A stretch of 64,000 nucleotides of DNA from Campanula takesimana (lineage: Eukaryota > Streptophyta > Magnoliopsida > Asterales > Campanulaceae): assembly GCA_026119855.1 (NCBI GenBank), contig JAOWBW010001805.1, forward strand, positions 62,001-126,000. The letters run 5' to 3'. The notes under the pieces were generated by a model. That model saw only the letters and a program-made list of their open reading frames with translations. It had not been told where the DNA came from and searched no databases. This document shows, piece after piece, positions 55,088 through 64,000 of this stretch. Numbering within the stretch: position 1 is the stretch's first letter; every line of letters begins with the position of its first letter. A program made the position numbers and the translations under genes.

Positions 55088-56234
55088 GTGTTAACGTGCG
55101 TGAATTTGGGAACCGAAGCCGAGCTAAAGGAAACGCAGATTGGGAGCTTCTTCAACGGAGCCGAGAGGGAGGCATTGATTGAGTTACTCAAGGAGTGCGT
55201 GGACGTGTTTGCATGGTCTTACAAGGACATGCCGGGGCTTGACAACTCGATCGTAGAGCACAGAATCCCGACAGCACCAGATGCCAAGCCAGTCAAACAA
55301 AAACTGCGCTGTATTAAGCTGGAATGGTCCCTGCAAGTGAAAGAAGAGATTGAAAAGCTACTCCTCATAGGCTTTATTTGGGTGATTGAATACCCGACTT
55401 GGTTGTCCAACATCGTGACTGTCAAGAAGTCCAATGGTAAAGTTCGTGTATGTGTGGATTTCAAAGATCTCAACAAGGCTACTCCGAAAGATGACTTCCC
55501 CTGCCCAATATTGACATGTTGGTGGATGCGACTGCTAACTACGAGGTCAAGTCATTTGAGATGGATTTACCGGCTATAACCAGATTAAGATGGCCGAGGA
55601 AGACCAAGAGAAGACGGCCTTCACCACTCCATGGGGTACTTTCTGCTATACTATCATGCCGTTTGGGTTGAAGAACGCTGGGGCTACTTACCAACGCGCA
55701 GTTACGGCTCTTTTCCATGACATGATCCATAAAGAGATTGAAGTATACGTAGACGACATGATTATTCATTCGAAAGGCTCCGACAGTCAGCACTTGACAG
55801 ATCTAAGGAAGTTCTTTGACAGATTGAGGGAGCACGCCATACGTTTGAACCCCGTCAAATGCACGTTTGGAGTCAGCCGAGGGAAAGTGTTAAGCTACGT
55901 GGTCACCGAGCGTGGAATCGAAGCCGACTTGAGAAAGATTCAAGCCATCTTGGAGATGAAACCTCCCTGTACTGAGACAGAGGTGAAAGGATTCATAGGA
56001 CGCCTACAGTATATTAGCTGTTTCATCAACCAGCTGACCACCATTTGTGAACCAATCTTTAAGCTAATGAAGAAAACTGCTGATGTGGAGTGGAATTATG
56101 ACTGCCAAATGGCCTTCGAAAAGATCAAGCAGTATTTGGTGAATACCCCAATCCTACGCCCGCCGCATAAGGAGAAACCACTGTTATTCTATCTAACTGT
56201 GACAGACACTGCCGTTGGAGCCATGTTAGCGTAA
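55088..56234 (+). pseudogene. element E reverse transcriptase
   Basis: FAWSYKDMPGLD opens the RT region. CVDFKDLNKATPKDDFPCP, then a frameshift at about 55520-55590, AFTTPWGTFCYTIMPFGLKNAG and the catalytic VYVDDMIIHSK (about 55745) follow. LNPVKCTFGV and FIGRLQYIS are the thumb/connection signatures. Only one or two lesions interrupt it, fewer than in element C. Confidence 0.92.
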
Positions 56235-57097
56235 GAAGCCAAAGACTCTCGGATTGAAAATGCAGTCTACTTCGTCAGTCGAAAGTTACCCTTAGCAAGC
56301 TCAACTACTCTGCACTCGAAAAGACCTGCGTAGGGATAGTATAGGTGGTAACGAAGCTCAAGCACTACATGGTATCTCACCCCATTTTGTTAGTCTCAAA
56401 AATGGATCCCATCAAATATCTGTTTGACAAACCCTCTCTCTCTATGAGGCTCGCCAAGTGGTCAGTATTCTTGAGAGAGTTCGACATCACCTATGTACCG
56501 AGGAAAGTAATCAAAGGGATGGCGATGGCATATCAACTTGTCGATTCCCCAAGCACCGAAATGAGAGGGCCCGACCCCGAATTTCCGGACGATGACATCT
56601 TCGTCATAGAAATCGAGGAAAAATGGCAATTGTTCTATGATGGAGCCACAAACAAACGAGGGAACGGAGTCGGACTCCTACTCATTGACCCAAAGGATGA
56701 GCACACTCCCAGAGCAATCAAACTGAACTTCTCCACGACCAATAATGCTGCAGAATACGAAGCATGTGTAGCCAGATTGGAAGCCGCCTTAGAGCGCAAT
56801 GTGAAAGAGTTAGAAGTGTATGGAGACTCCGCTTTGATCATTAATCAAACAGCAAAGAGGTGGAAAACCATTGACCCTTACTTGCAGCAATACCAAGCCT
56901 ACATGGACGAGTTGATAGCACAATTCAAAGAGGTCACTTTCCATTACCTACCACGAGACAGAAAAAGATTCGCAGATGCTCTCGCAACGTTGGCCTCCTT
57001 GGTCGAAATTCCTAAGGGTAAGTCCGTGAGGCCATTCAGAATTGGGCGTAGGGAGACCCCGCTTATTGTTGCGATATCCAAGTTGAGTCAGAAGTGA
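56235..57097 (+). pseudogene. element E RNase H and archaeal-type RNase H
   Basis: After a stop at 56232-56234 the first RNase H continues through several broken codons (about 56235-56344) to WSVFLREFDITYVPRKVIKG. The second RNase H has WQLFYDGATNKRGNGVG (Asp), NNAAEYEACVARLEAAL (Glu), VYGDSALIINQ (Asp) and RFADALATLASL (Asp). The domain is intact over 250 codons. The frame overlaps the start of the integrase frame by 4 bases. Confidence 0.88.
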
Positions 57098-58361
57098 ACG
57101 GAGATCAATGGTATGCCCAAATCTACAAGTTCCTCAAACATGGAGAGACCTCCTTCGAGGGAGATATGAAGGCGAAGAGTTTGCAAGAACTCAAGAGATT
57201 GGCCGGGCAGTTCGTGCTACTAGATGACAGCTTGTACAAAAGGCACTATGATGGGTTACTACTTTTGTGTGTTGATAACAAGAAGGCTAGTGCGATAATG
57301 GAGGAAGTACACAACGGTTTGTGCGGGCCTCACATGAATGCAAGGATGCTTCGACATAAAATTACTCGCTTGGGCTACTATTGGATTACCATGGAGACAG
57401 ACTGTATTCATTGGGTTCGACGGTGTCACAAATGCCAAGTGTGCTCCAACTTGAACCATCTCCCACCACACGAGTTGTATAGCTCTACCACTCCTTGGCC
57501 ATTCGCTACATGGGGAATAGACATCATTGGAAAAGTTTCGCCACCCGGCAGCAACGGTCATGAGTTCGTCCTAGTCGCGATCGACTACTTCACAAAATGG
57601 GTCGAAGCTCAGTCTTATAAGATGCTGAATTCCAAGAAGGTGGCGCAGTTTATCAAAGAGAACATCATGTGTCGGTATGGGGTCCCTAACCTCATTATAT
57701 CAGACAATGGCAGTCATTTCGAAGCCGAGTGTGCCCGCTTACTCGCAGAGTTTAAATTCGAACGAAAGAAATCTTCCCCGTATTACCCGCAAACAAACGG
57801 CGCAGTCGAGGCAACCAACAAGACGATAGAGCAGATAATTCGTAAGATGGCTCTACGAGGACGAGATTGGCCCGAAAAGCTACCATTAGCACTTTGGGGG
57901 TACAGAACGTCGGTCCATACCGCTACCGGCGAGACACCTTACGCTCTGATATATGGCATAGAGACAGTACTCCCTATCGAGTTGGAAGTACCATCCCTGA
58001 GGGTCTTACTCGAGAATCAAGTGAATGAAGTAGAATGGCTCCACAGTCGCTATGATCAATAATTGGCCACGCTCGATAAACGTAGACTAAGGCCATGGAG
58101 CATATCCGAGCCTATCAGAGGAGGACGACGAAAGCCTTCAATAAACGAGTCAAGCCCGCTGACATAAAAAAAGGAGATTTGGTGCTCAAAGCACGACTGC
58201 CTAACAAGTTCAATCCCCTCGGAAAATGGGCCCCTACTTGGGTTGGTCCGTTCGTAGTACAGAAGATCTTCTCCGGAGGAGCGGTCAGAATGGCAGATTT
58301 GGATGGCAACCCATTCAAAGAACCAGTCAACCTTAGCAAGCTCAGACGCTACTACGACTAG
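57094..58361 (+). pseudogene. element E integrase
   Basis: EVHNGLCGPHMNARML and CHKCQV form the HHCC zinc site. The core has WGIDIIGKV (Asp), LIISDNGSHFE (Asp) and NGAVEATNKTIEQI (Glu). A 322-codon frame ends at TAA 58060-58062, a frameshift follows near 58090, and 58095-58361 holds the C-terminal domain (KKGDLVLKARLPNKFNPLG, KLRRYYD). The core is intact, the tail displaced. Confidence 0.92.
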
Positions 58362-58861
58362 TCCCCCCTCTCAAAGAAAAAAAAATTTACGTAAAAAGAA
58401 GCCCGATAGGCTGAAAACCCGCAAAGGGCGGTCTATGCAAAAATAGGGCGCGTACAAAGCTCGCTAGACTGAAAACCCGCAAGGGCGGTCTAGGCAAAAG
58501 TTAGAGCATTCCCCCCTTCTATCTTCCCGTTCTTAAATAATTCTAGTCTGACTGGAATGAACTACGATGACCTGAGCCCCTTAGTCCTATTAATAAAAGG
58601 GGAACGTAGGCAGCCTTTCAGAGGTGCGGTCTAAAAAATAAATAAACATCCAAATTTGGCCACAAAGCAATAAAGGAAGAATTTATGTTTTCTAAAGCAA
58701 AAACTTATATTTCCACAGTCATTGCAGGTTACACTTATTCGATGAGTCTAAGCTCGACTAAACTTGCGATTACATAACTTGTCATGAAAATAAACTAATA
58801 CTGAAATAAAACTAAAATTAAAACTAATGTGTCCGCAACGACTGTGAATGGATACTCGGAA
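58362..58861 (+). other. 3' untranslated region with two hairpins, between pol and antisense gene
   Basis: Two imperfect direct copies of CTGAAAACCCGCAAAGGGCG-type sequence form hairpins: 58406-58436 (ATAG...CTAT outer arms) and 58464-58493 (CTAGAC...GTCTAG outer arms, CCGC/GCGG inner arms). GGAACGTAGGCAGCCT at about 58604 resembles GGAACGTAGGCAATCT in the 5' LTR (about 50025). Confidence 0.65.
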
Positions 58862-60295
58862 TCACTCCTTAGTGCCACTTGTGCCTTCGGACTCTTTCTT
58901 CTTGTGTAGTCCTCGACGAACTTTCTTCTTGTTAGGCTTCTCACAAAACCTAGCCTCAAACTCACTAACGCCCTTGGCCTTACCCTTCAAAACCTCACTA
59001 GCCTTCCTCTTCTTTGAAGCCCCTACCCCTTCTCCATCCCTGTTAGCAGCAGTCATCTCTATCCTCTTCTCATAGGCCGATGCCTCCATCATCCTCAGCG
59101 AAATGCTAGAAGCACAGGTTCCTAATATAGAGCCATGTAGGGTCTCTAGAGTCTGCTTCGCACGCCCAACTCTCTCATCGTACCATGCCAAATACTCTTT
59201 TGACAAAAAGGTGCTACGGGGGCGCGAAAGGAAAGTAATGCATGAAAACCCGGCCATGCCCCACATCTGAGAAAAGAGGATCGAGACGCTAGCGTTCATA
59301 TAAAGTGTCTTGAAGGAATACTGCCTCAAATTCTCATCCCAATCCTTGGGGATGGACTGCACCAGACCGTACTATCGAAGCACTCTCATCGGGTAGTAAA
59401 AAGTGGTCTCATAAAGTGAGGGGACGCGGATCATGTACGACCCCACCTGCTTCTCTCTCAAAGATCGGATCCGCCATGTCGGTATCACCCACTTGATATC
59501 ATCAGTCACCATCTTGGCTAAATAAGTCTCCCAACCGCTGTGAGTCATGCACTGAAACCTCTCTGCAATTCCCCTGCTACGATAGAACCATGGGCGCACA
59601 TTCTGAGACACTACCGGGTTATTCACTTGGAGCCTCTCTTGGAGCCACATAGTTAACAGCCTGTCGCTACCTCTAGTCATGTTGCCATACATAGCAAGCT
59701 GGGAAATGCCACAAATAATTTCTCCTAGAATAACCGGTACAATGTTGTGACCCAATCGGGCCCAAATCACCATGTCCAAGCATGCTACGCTAGCAAATCC
59801 TACCTCCAAAGGGAACAATGCAAGAGAAAACAAGCACAAAGCGAGGTAATCTAAAGCAAAGTCAGAAGTGACGTCTCCATGTATGAAGTTCCCTGGCATC
59901 CAAGAAAGATCCACATGATTGGCCCTAACGTATTTACTAAGATCATCCTCGGTCACACCAAAAGTTATCAACCTCTTCTCCAATTAAATAGAGTCAAAAG
60001 TCAAAGCAATCTCTACTTTTTCCTCACCCCCACAAAGGGCCATGAAGTCTTCATAAGTAGGAGTTATTTCATTATAAGAGAAGTTGAAAACATGATTACT
60101 CTCGTCCCAGAATTTGGCACTAGCATTCAAAAGATTCGCATTGGAGTTCATATGAGAGAGTGACCAAAGGCACTTGACGCCAAACCGTTCATCAAATCTG
60201 TTGCGACAAGAAATGGGATTCCTAGCAACCCACTTCTCCAAGGCAGTGGTATAAGATCCTCTTTCAAGCATGGTAATTCTTGCATGATAATCCAT
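58862..60295 (-). pseudogene. antisense gene 2: DUF7745/plant-mobile-domain-like protein
   Basis: Minus-strand frame of 478 codons broken only by TAA at 59984-59986 and TAG at 59372-59374; both fit C-to-T changes in Gln codons. ATG at 60295 is chosen because a TATA box lies at 60380-60389; an upstream in-frame codon at 60403 would precede transcription start. Visible features: FWDESNHVFNFSYNEITPTY with DFMALCG near residue 65, a hydrophobic LALCLFSLALFPLEVGFASV segment, then VPVILGEIICGISQL, and a Lys/Arg-rich tail (KKRKASEVLKGKAKG, NKKKVRRGLHKKK), perhaps nuclear targeting. The pattern resembles DUF7745 and related plant mobile domain proteins, which occur in plant transposons; function is unknown. 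Family naming is from memory of motifs and needs a profile search. Confidence 0.6.
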
Positions 60296-60443
60296 TGGGG
60301 AGGCAAGAAAATTGATGTTTAGGCAAGAAAAATACAAGAAAGTTGCTGCTGGTACGAATCCTAATGCTAGGTAAACACTGTTTATATGTGGCACAAGTTT
60401 CAATTCTTGCCTGGAAATGGAAAAGCAAAGGCGGCGTCAGACT
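60296..60443 (-). promoter_or_regulatory. TATA box and 5' region of antisense gene 2
   Basis: On the minus strand CACATATAAACAG (60380-60389 core) lies about 55 bp downstream of the triple GC module (60444-60505) and about 85 bp upstream of the ATG at 60295. This spacing nearly copies the LTR promoter (48 bp). Confidence 0.6.
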
Positions 60444-60505
60444 TAGCCACGCGGCCAACTTCGACCTTGTCCAGGCGGCCATCTTCGCCCTTGGCCACGC
60501 GGCCA
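60444..60505. repeat. triple 24-bp GC module upstream of antisense gene 2
   Basis: TAGCCACGCGGCCA (60444), TGTCCAGGCGGCCA (60468) and TGGCCACGCGGCCA (60492), exactly 24 bp apart, with ACTTCGACCT and TCTTCGCCCT spacers. Matches the U3 module at 49411-49472 in motif, number, period and spacer. Confidence 0.92.
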
Positions 60506-60799
60506 TCATTGCCCCCATGCAGAAAATTCGACTCCAAGCTTGGTTACTCCCACGCCGCAATGGATCCATGCAAACAACGTACACACCCCGTCCCTGTGGC
60601 TCATGCATTGTGTAAAATTAGGAACAATATAAATAACTAGTTTGTACAAATAGGATGTCAAAATTTGCATATAAATTAGTACATAAATTTTTTGCATACA
60701 TTTAAAAATGTTCAGTACATATTTGTGTTTGTCCCCTACCGCTAACAGTGCAAGAATGAATATAAAAAGGGAGCGGCCCCCGGCTAATCTGAATCCTCC
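60506..60799. other. spacer between the two antisense genes
   Basis: AT-rich, no coding sequence recognised. It contains the region downstream of antisense gene 1 and upstream of the promoter module of antisense gene 2. Confidence 0.5.
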
Positions 60800-62973
60800 T
60801 CAGTAGGGTCCCGCCGCTGCGTCAAGCGACGCGAGCCGCTGGCACTGGACCACCCGTCCACCAGTATAGGAAGACCCAAACTCAGTGGGAGAGCGCTCTC
60901 GGCGCTGTGGTATGACGACATCCTCCCTCTGACAGGTGCAAGAATGATACGCCTCTCTCAATAAGCGTATGAGGATGTTCTCCCGCAGAATAGATCGGAC
61001 ATATGCCTCCCGAGTTACCTGGAGAAGTCGGAAACAATGAATAAGGATCAGACAGACAAAAGTTTGCGTGCATGGGACAAATCTGAGACAGAATGACAAG
61101 GCATACCCCGGCATCAGGCGGTGGAATGAATGGCTCCTCCACGATATCCGCGTCTGTTGACTCCAAGTTGATCTCCTCCTCCCGGCCACCTCGCACCACT
61201 CTAACACTGCTCGAACGAAGAGGCATGTCAACCAAAGGCCGACTCCGACCAATATATCGGGCCGAGCTCGATCCCTCTCCCGACAACATCCTAGCCCGTA
61301 CCTGTGGGCTGATCAGACGTGTCCTATGAAGACGTCGTAGTCATCAATACCCCTGTAATGCTCTGCCGAAGTCGGAGTCAAGAAGGTCCTCAGCCCAGCC
61401 GGACGAAGCATGTCCCGAGGAGGATCATTGGGAACCCATGGCAATGCACCAGCCCTATGCTGACGAGCCACCCTCTCACCCAGATACATGGCGTTGCCGC
61501 TCAGACCCACCAACAGAACCCGAGAAGCAGTCAACTCAGTAGCATAACCGACAAAATGCTCATTAGCCGCACTCCATGGATAGAACACCACCCCAATAGA
61601 TGTAGGCCTCGCAAACATTCTCCTCAAGTCAGCAGCATCCACAGTCCTCCTATCCTTAGCCCTGCGGGGAGCCCGCCTATTACTCTTGCACCAGAAGGAC
61701 ATGATGGGAACTGCCTTGTTATCGCCAATCTCCAACTGAAAAGGGGCAACGCCGAAGATTTCGTACACCCACACATGTACATACGGTAAAGGGAATCAAT
61801 TCAGAAGTGTGTGCAAATCAGAATTTGTGACGAACAAGCGAAGGAAGGACAAGAGTAGTACCTCAAAGGCGAACTGGAACCCGTCAAAGGCCGACGATCT
61901 AGCCCTCGAACAGTGATCTAAAGCCCGGTACACCTCAGCCAAGCCGGCTCCACACCAAGAGATCTCGCCCACCTGAGCCAAGTCCTTGAAAGCCGCCAGC
62001 AGTGAGTACCTACAGACGGTGGCCCCACTGGGAAACAGAAGCTCAGAAAAGTTGTACCACAAGAACAGTCGAACCAAGCAGTCCAAATCATACTCCCCTC
62101 TCCCAAAGGCCTCTATTGCCGACACCACAAGCCTGTGCACCTTGCTGGCTTCCACTCCATAACCTTTCACACCTCCCCCCTGGTCAGTGTCGACACCCAA
62201 CAAAGCCTGTCGGTACTCCGGTCTACCCGCCAAACCCTCGTCAAAAGGTAGAGGGATCATGGTGAACTTTAGCCCCGTGATCGCTGCAAAACCCGTGGGC
62301 GTGACTGTAATCTCTCCCCAACTGAAGTGGAATGTGTGGGTGGTGTCCCACCAGAACTCTCAGCACACCTCTATCACTGCCGATACCTTCAAGGTTCCCC
62401 AACCATGCGGACAGCCTCAAAAAAGGGACCGAATCCCATAGCCTCAATTCGAGCACGTAAACCGCATGGGCCCACTGGCAAGGACGCCCATAATTGACCC
62501 ACGGTCACTGTAGACCCACGAGCTTTGATTCTCTACAGGTAAACACAGCACATGTATGTTACATTCCTAGCAAATTACATTTCACGTATAGTTGCATTTA
62601 TATTATCTATCAAATAGATAAATTGTGAATGTACGAAAATAAAAAGACAAAATTCAAAATTTACCTCTTGAGTCGCCAGAAGTCCCGCAGACCAGTGACG
62701 ATCCGCATCGATGCAAAAATTATAGTCATGAGCGAAATTCGATTTAAGAAGGCCGTCCCAAAAATTTCGAGTCGCCGCCCTCAGTCTCAATCCGCCCCTC
62801 GGAACCATGTGAGCCGCTTGGTCACCCGCATTTGGGCCAACCCCTGCGTTTCCCTCTTCTAAGGGATCCTCATTTCCTCCCTCTTGGTGTCCATGCTCCG
62901 GTGGCACGAAATCACCTTGACCCGCGAAATTTCCACCTCCGTAAAGCATCTCATCGATCCACCGATCCGCCAT
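60800..62973 (-). pseudogene. antisense gene 1: spliced plant mobile domain (MAIN-like) protein
   Basis: Four exons on the minus strand: 62973-62665, 62532-61862, 61774-61107 and 61018-60800, about 622 codons. Introns are 132, 87 and 88 nt and all in phase 0: GTAAAT...TGTAG, GTACTA...(acceptor reads AT), GTATGC...CCAG. Exon 2 has the plant mobile domain signature THTFHFSWGEITVTPTGFAAITGL, then LFLWYNFSELLFPSG and ISWCGAGLAEVYRAL; exon 3 starts VWVYEIFGVAPFQ. Exons 2 and 3 are each one base short of a multiple of three, consistent with one 1-nt loss apiece. A TGA at 62360-62362 fits CGA-to-TGA. The protein resembles MAIN/MAIL-type plant mobile domain proteins. It is now non-functional here. 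Confidence 0.75.
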
Positions 62974-63260
62974 GACTTCGATGACACAAATGGAGTCTAT
63001 AAAATCACCAAATGAAGCTTTCTCTCTCTAAAACTAACCTCTTTCTCTCTCTAACCCAACAATGGTGGAAGAAGAAGAAGAAGGAAGAAGAAAAAGAGGA
63101 GGGGGTTCTGGCGCTGTGACCAAGAATCCAGTCAAACTGGAGACTTGGCCACGTGGCCATGTTCGCCTCATGCGATCTCAGCCGTTGGATGATCAATCCG
63201 TGTAGAGCAAGATTTGTCCAATAAGCATCCTTGGCCACGCGGACATCATTGCCTCCACAG
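62974..63260 (-). promoter_or_regulatory. upstream region of antisense gene 1 with GC motifs
   Basis: On the minus strand, upstream of ATG 62973, come GAGAGAGAAAG-type and TTCTTCTTC pyrimidine-rich runs typical of plant TATA-less leaders. Further up are TGGCCACGTGGCCA (63146-63159, a perfect 14-bp palindrome containing the G-box CACGTG) and TGGCCACGCGGACA (63232-63245). Motif spacing is 86 bp, not 24. Confidence 0.55.
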
Positions 63261-63354
63261 GCAAAATATCAATTTTACCCCTGGTTTATTCCTTGTTTGT
63301 TCATTTTAGATATTCTTAACCTATTTTTGACCAAAACTCGTTATGTTCCTTCGC

Positions 63355-63630
63355 CGCAATTAACAGAAACCCGTCTATTTCTATGTTATGCGCGCCCCGG
63401 ACACCTACTTAGGACCATCATGATTTACAAAGGCCCGTCTACCTCTATATCATGTGTGTTCTAGATCTATTGCGATTGACAGAGGCCCGTCTACCTCTAT
63501 ATTGCGTAAGATCCAACACTTGTTATTGCGATTGACAGAGGCTCGTCTATCTCTATATCGCGTGAGCTCCGGCTATTACTATTTTTATCTTGGGACTATT
63601 TAGACCCCGTTGTCTTTATATCTCGCACTA
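63355..63630 (+). repeat. tandem repeats with internal inverted repeats near 3' LTR
   Basis: About five imperfect units spaced about 52-60 bp, each with a core like AGAGGCCCGTCTACCTCTAT (63430, 63482, 63537 and weaker copies near 63366 and 63602). In each core AGAGG and CCTCT can pair around CCCGTCTA. Confidence 0.8.
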
Positions 63631-63640
63631 TTATTGTTCG

Positions 63641-63890
63641 CATCTCCGAACTACGACCGGCTTGATTCCTCCGAGGATACGTAGGAAGCCTGAAAAGGTT
63701 CAGCCACCCGACCGACGTGGTCATTTCTCATCCCCAGCAGATGTTTCCCTCGCAAATCGAATTTAACCCCAGCAGAAGGCGTAGCTCCCCACCAGAGGAC
63801 AATCGTTTACAATTTCCCAAATAGATTTGAACTACGTTTGGCTTGATTCCCCCGCGGATACGTAGGTCGCCTGCCAAGGTCCAGCCGTCC
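63641..63890 (+). repeat. direct repeat of about 70 bp, 181 bp apart
   Basis: GAACTACG--GGCTTGATTCC, GGATACGTAGG--GCCTG and AAGGT-CAGCC recur at 63645-63710 and 63826-63890. The ACGTAGG core also occurs in the 5' LTR and after pol. Confidence 0.8.
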
Positions 63891-63977
63891 CATCACCCTT
63901 CATCTGATTTGAAACTCATGTTTCAGAACGGATCCTTCTTTTATCGTCGACCCCCCATTGCCTTGCAAGAAGCGTCG

Positions 63978-63989
63978 CCGAGGGGCTAC
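63978..63989 (+). promoter_or_regulatory. polypurine-type tract of element E
   Basis: CCGAGGGGCTAC immediately precedes the LTR start TGTTAGTACCC. A GAGGGGC-A tract is usual for Tat elements. Confidence 0.65.
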
Positions 63990-64000
63990 TGTTAGTACCC
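63990..64000 (+). repeat. start of 3' LTR of element E
   Basis: TGTTAGTACCC, identical to the first 11 bases of the 5' LTR at 49209; the window ends here. Confidence 0.85.

Larger units (their letters stand above)
49209..64000 (+). mobile_element. Ty3/gypsy element E (Ogre/Tat type) with antisense genes
   Basis: 5' LTR (49209-50316), primer site, long leader, gag-protease-RT-RNase H-aRNase H-integrase (51348-58361), about 5.6 kb 3' region holding two minus-strand genes, purine-rich tract, and the first 11 bases of the 3' LTR (TGTTAGTACCC, 63990-64000), identical to the 5' LTR start. At least 14.8 kb. Two RNase H domains, a G-patch after protease and a tRNA-Arg-type primer site fit Ogre-like Tat elements. 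Confidence 0.92.

Noticed and set aside
60403..60403. Start of antisense gene 2 at 60403
   Set aside because: It lies upstream of the TATA box at 60380-60389; the ATG at 60295 fits transcription better.
61301..61310. Extra splice donor CAG|GTACGG in antisense gene 1
   Set aside because: Coding continues through it in one frame after a 1-nt indel, and no acceptor is needed.
61319..61789. 156-codon plus-strand frame in element E's 3' region
   Set aside because: Opposite exon 3 of antisense gene 1, which has recognisable domain motifs; the plus frame has none.

Overview
This window is plant nuclear DNA, most likely from an angiosperm with a large repeat-rich genome (probably a eudicot; species not determinable). 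I find no host single-copy gene, rRNA, tRNA or CRISPR. Nearly all of it is nested retrotransposons: SIRE-like Ty1/copia DNA, two LINEs, three other Ty1/copia elements, two Tat-lineage Ty3/gypsy elements, and four isolated LTRs.

Layout. (1) 1-3913: 3' end of a SIRE/Maximus-like element with an intact proline-rich/coiled-coil env-like ORF (1081-1989), polypurine tract and LTR (2502-3913). (2) 3914-18562: a second copy of the same ORF and another LTR (17065-18562), split by a full-length minus-strand LINE (5160-11098, 20-bp target duplication) and a 5'-truncated plus-strand LINE of the same family (about 11119-15972). The second LINE is itself split by a solo LTR (11946-14647, target duplication AGTTC). 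(3) 18573-21085: an Ogre-like isolated LTR whose two flanks do not match. (4) 21086-30128: minus-strand copia element A, lacking its 3' end and split by a solo LTR (23310-25959, target duplication CTAAA). (5) 30129-32681: truncated minus-strand copia element B. (6) About 33030-49208: plus-strand Tat-type gypsy element C, with a complete minus-strand copia element D (33268-41371, target duplication AAAGG) inside its 5' LTR and a minus-strand solo LTR (46145-47130, target duplication GAACT) inside its pol gene. (7) 49209-64000: plus-strand Ogre/Tat-type gypsy element E with 5' LTR, tRNA-Arg-type primer site, gag-pro-pol, then two genes on the opposite strand, ending at the first 11 bases of its 3' LTR.

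The most interesting material is in the non-coding parts. Most of the LTR families carry a cluster of short GC-rich palindromic motifs with a family-specific sequence, usually 50-260 bp upstream of a TATA box. Element E carries its module (a 14-bp near-palindrome, three times, exactly 24 bp apart) both in the LTR promoter and upstream of an antisense gene, with nearly the same distance to a TATA box. Element D repeats its U3 module in its 5' leader. Elements A and D also carry leader stem-loops whose arms differ in sequence but stay complementary. Element E carries an antisense plant-mobile-domain-like gene with three short phase-0 introns, and a second intronless antisense gene resembling the DUF7745 family. 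Most coding regions are decayed, and many stop codons look like C-to-T changes of CGA, CAG or CAA.
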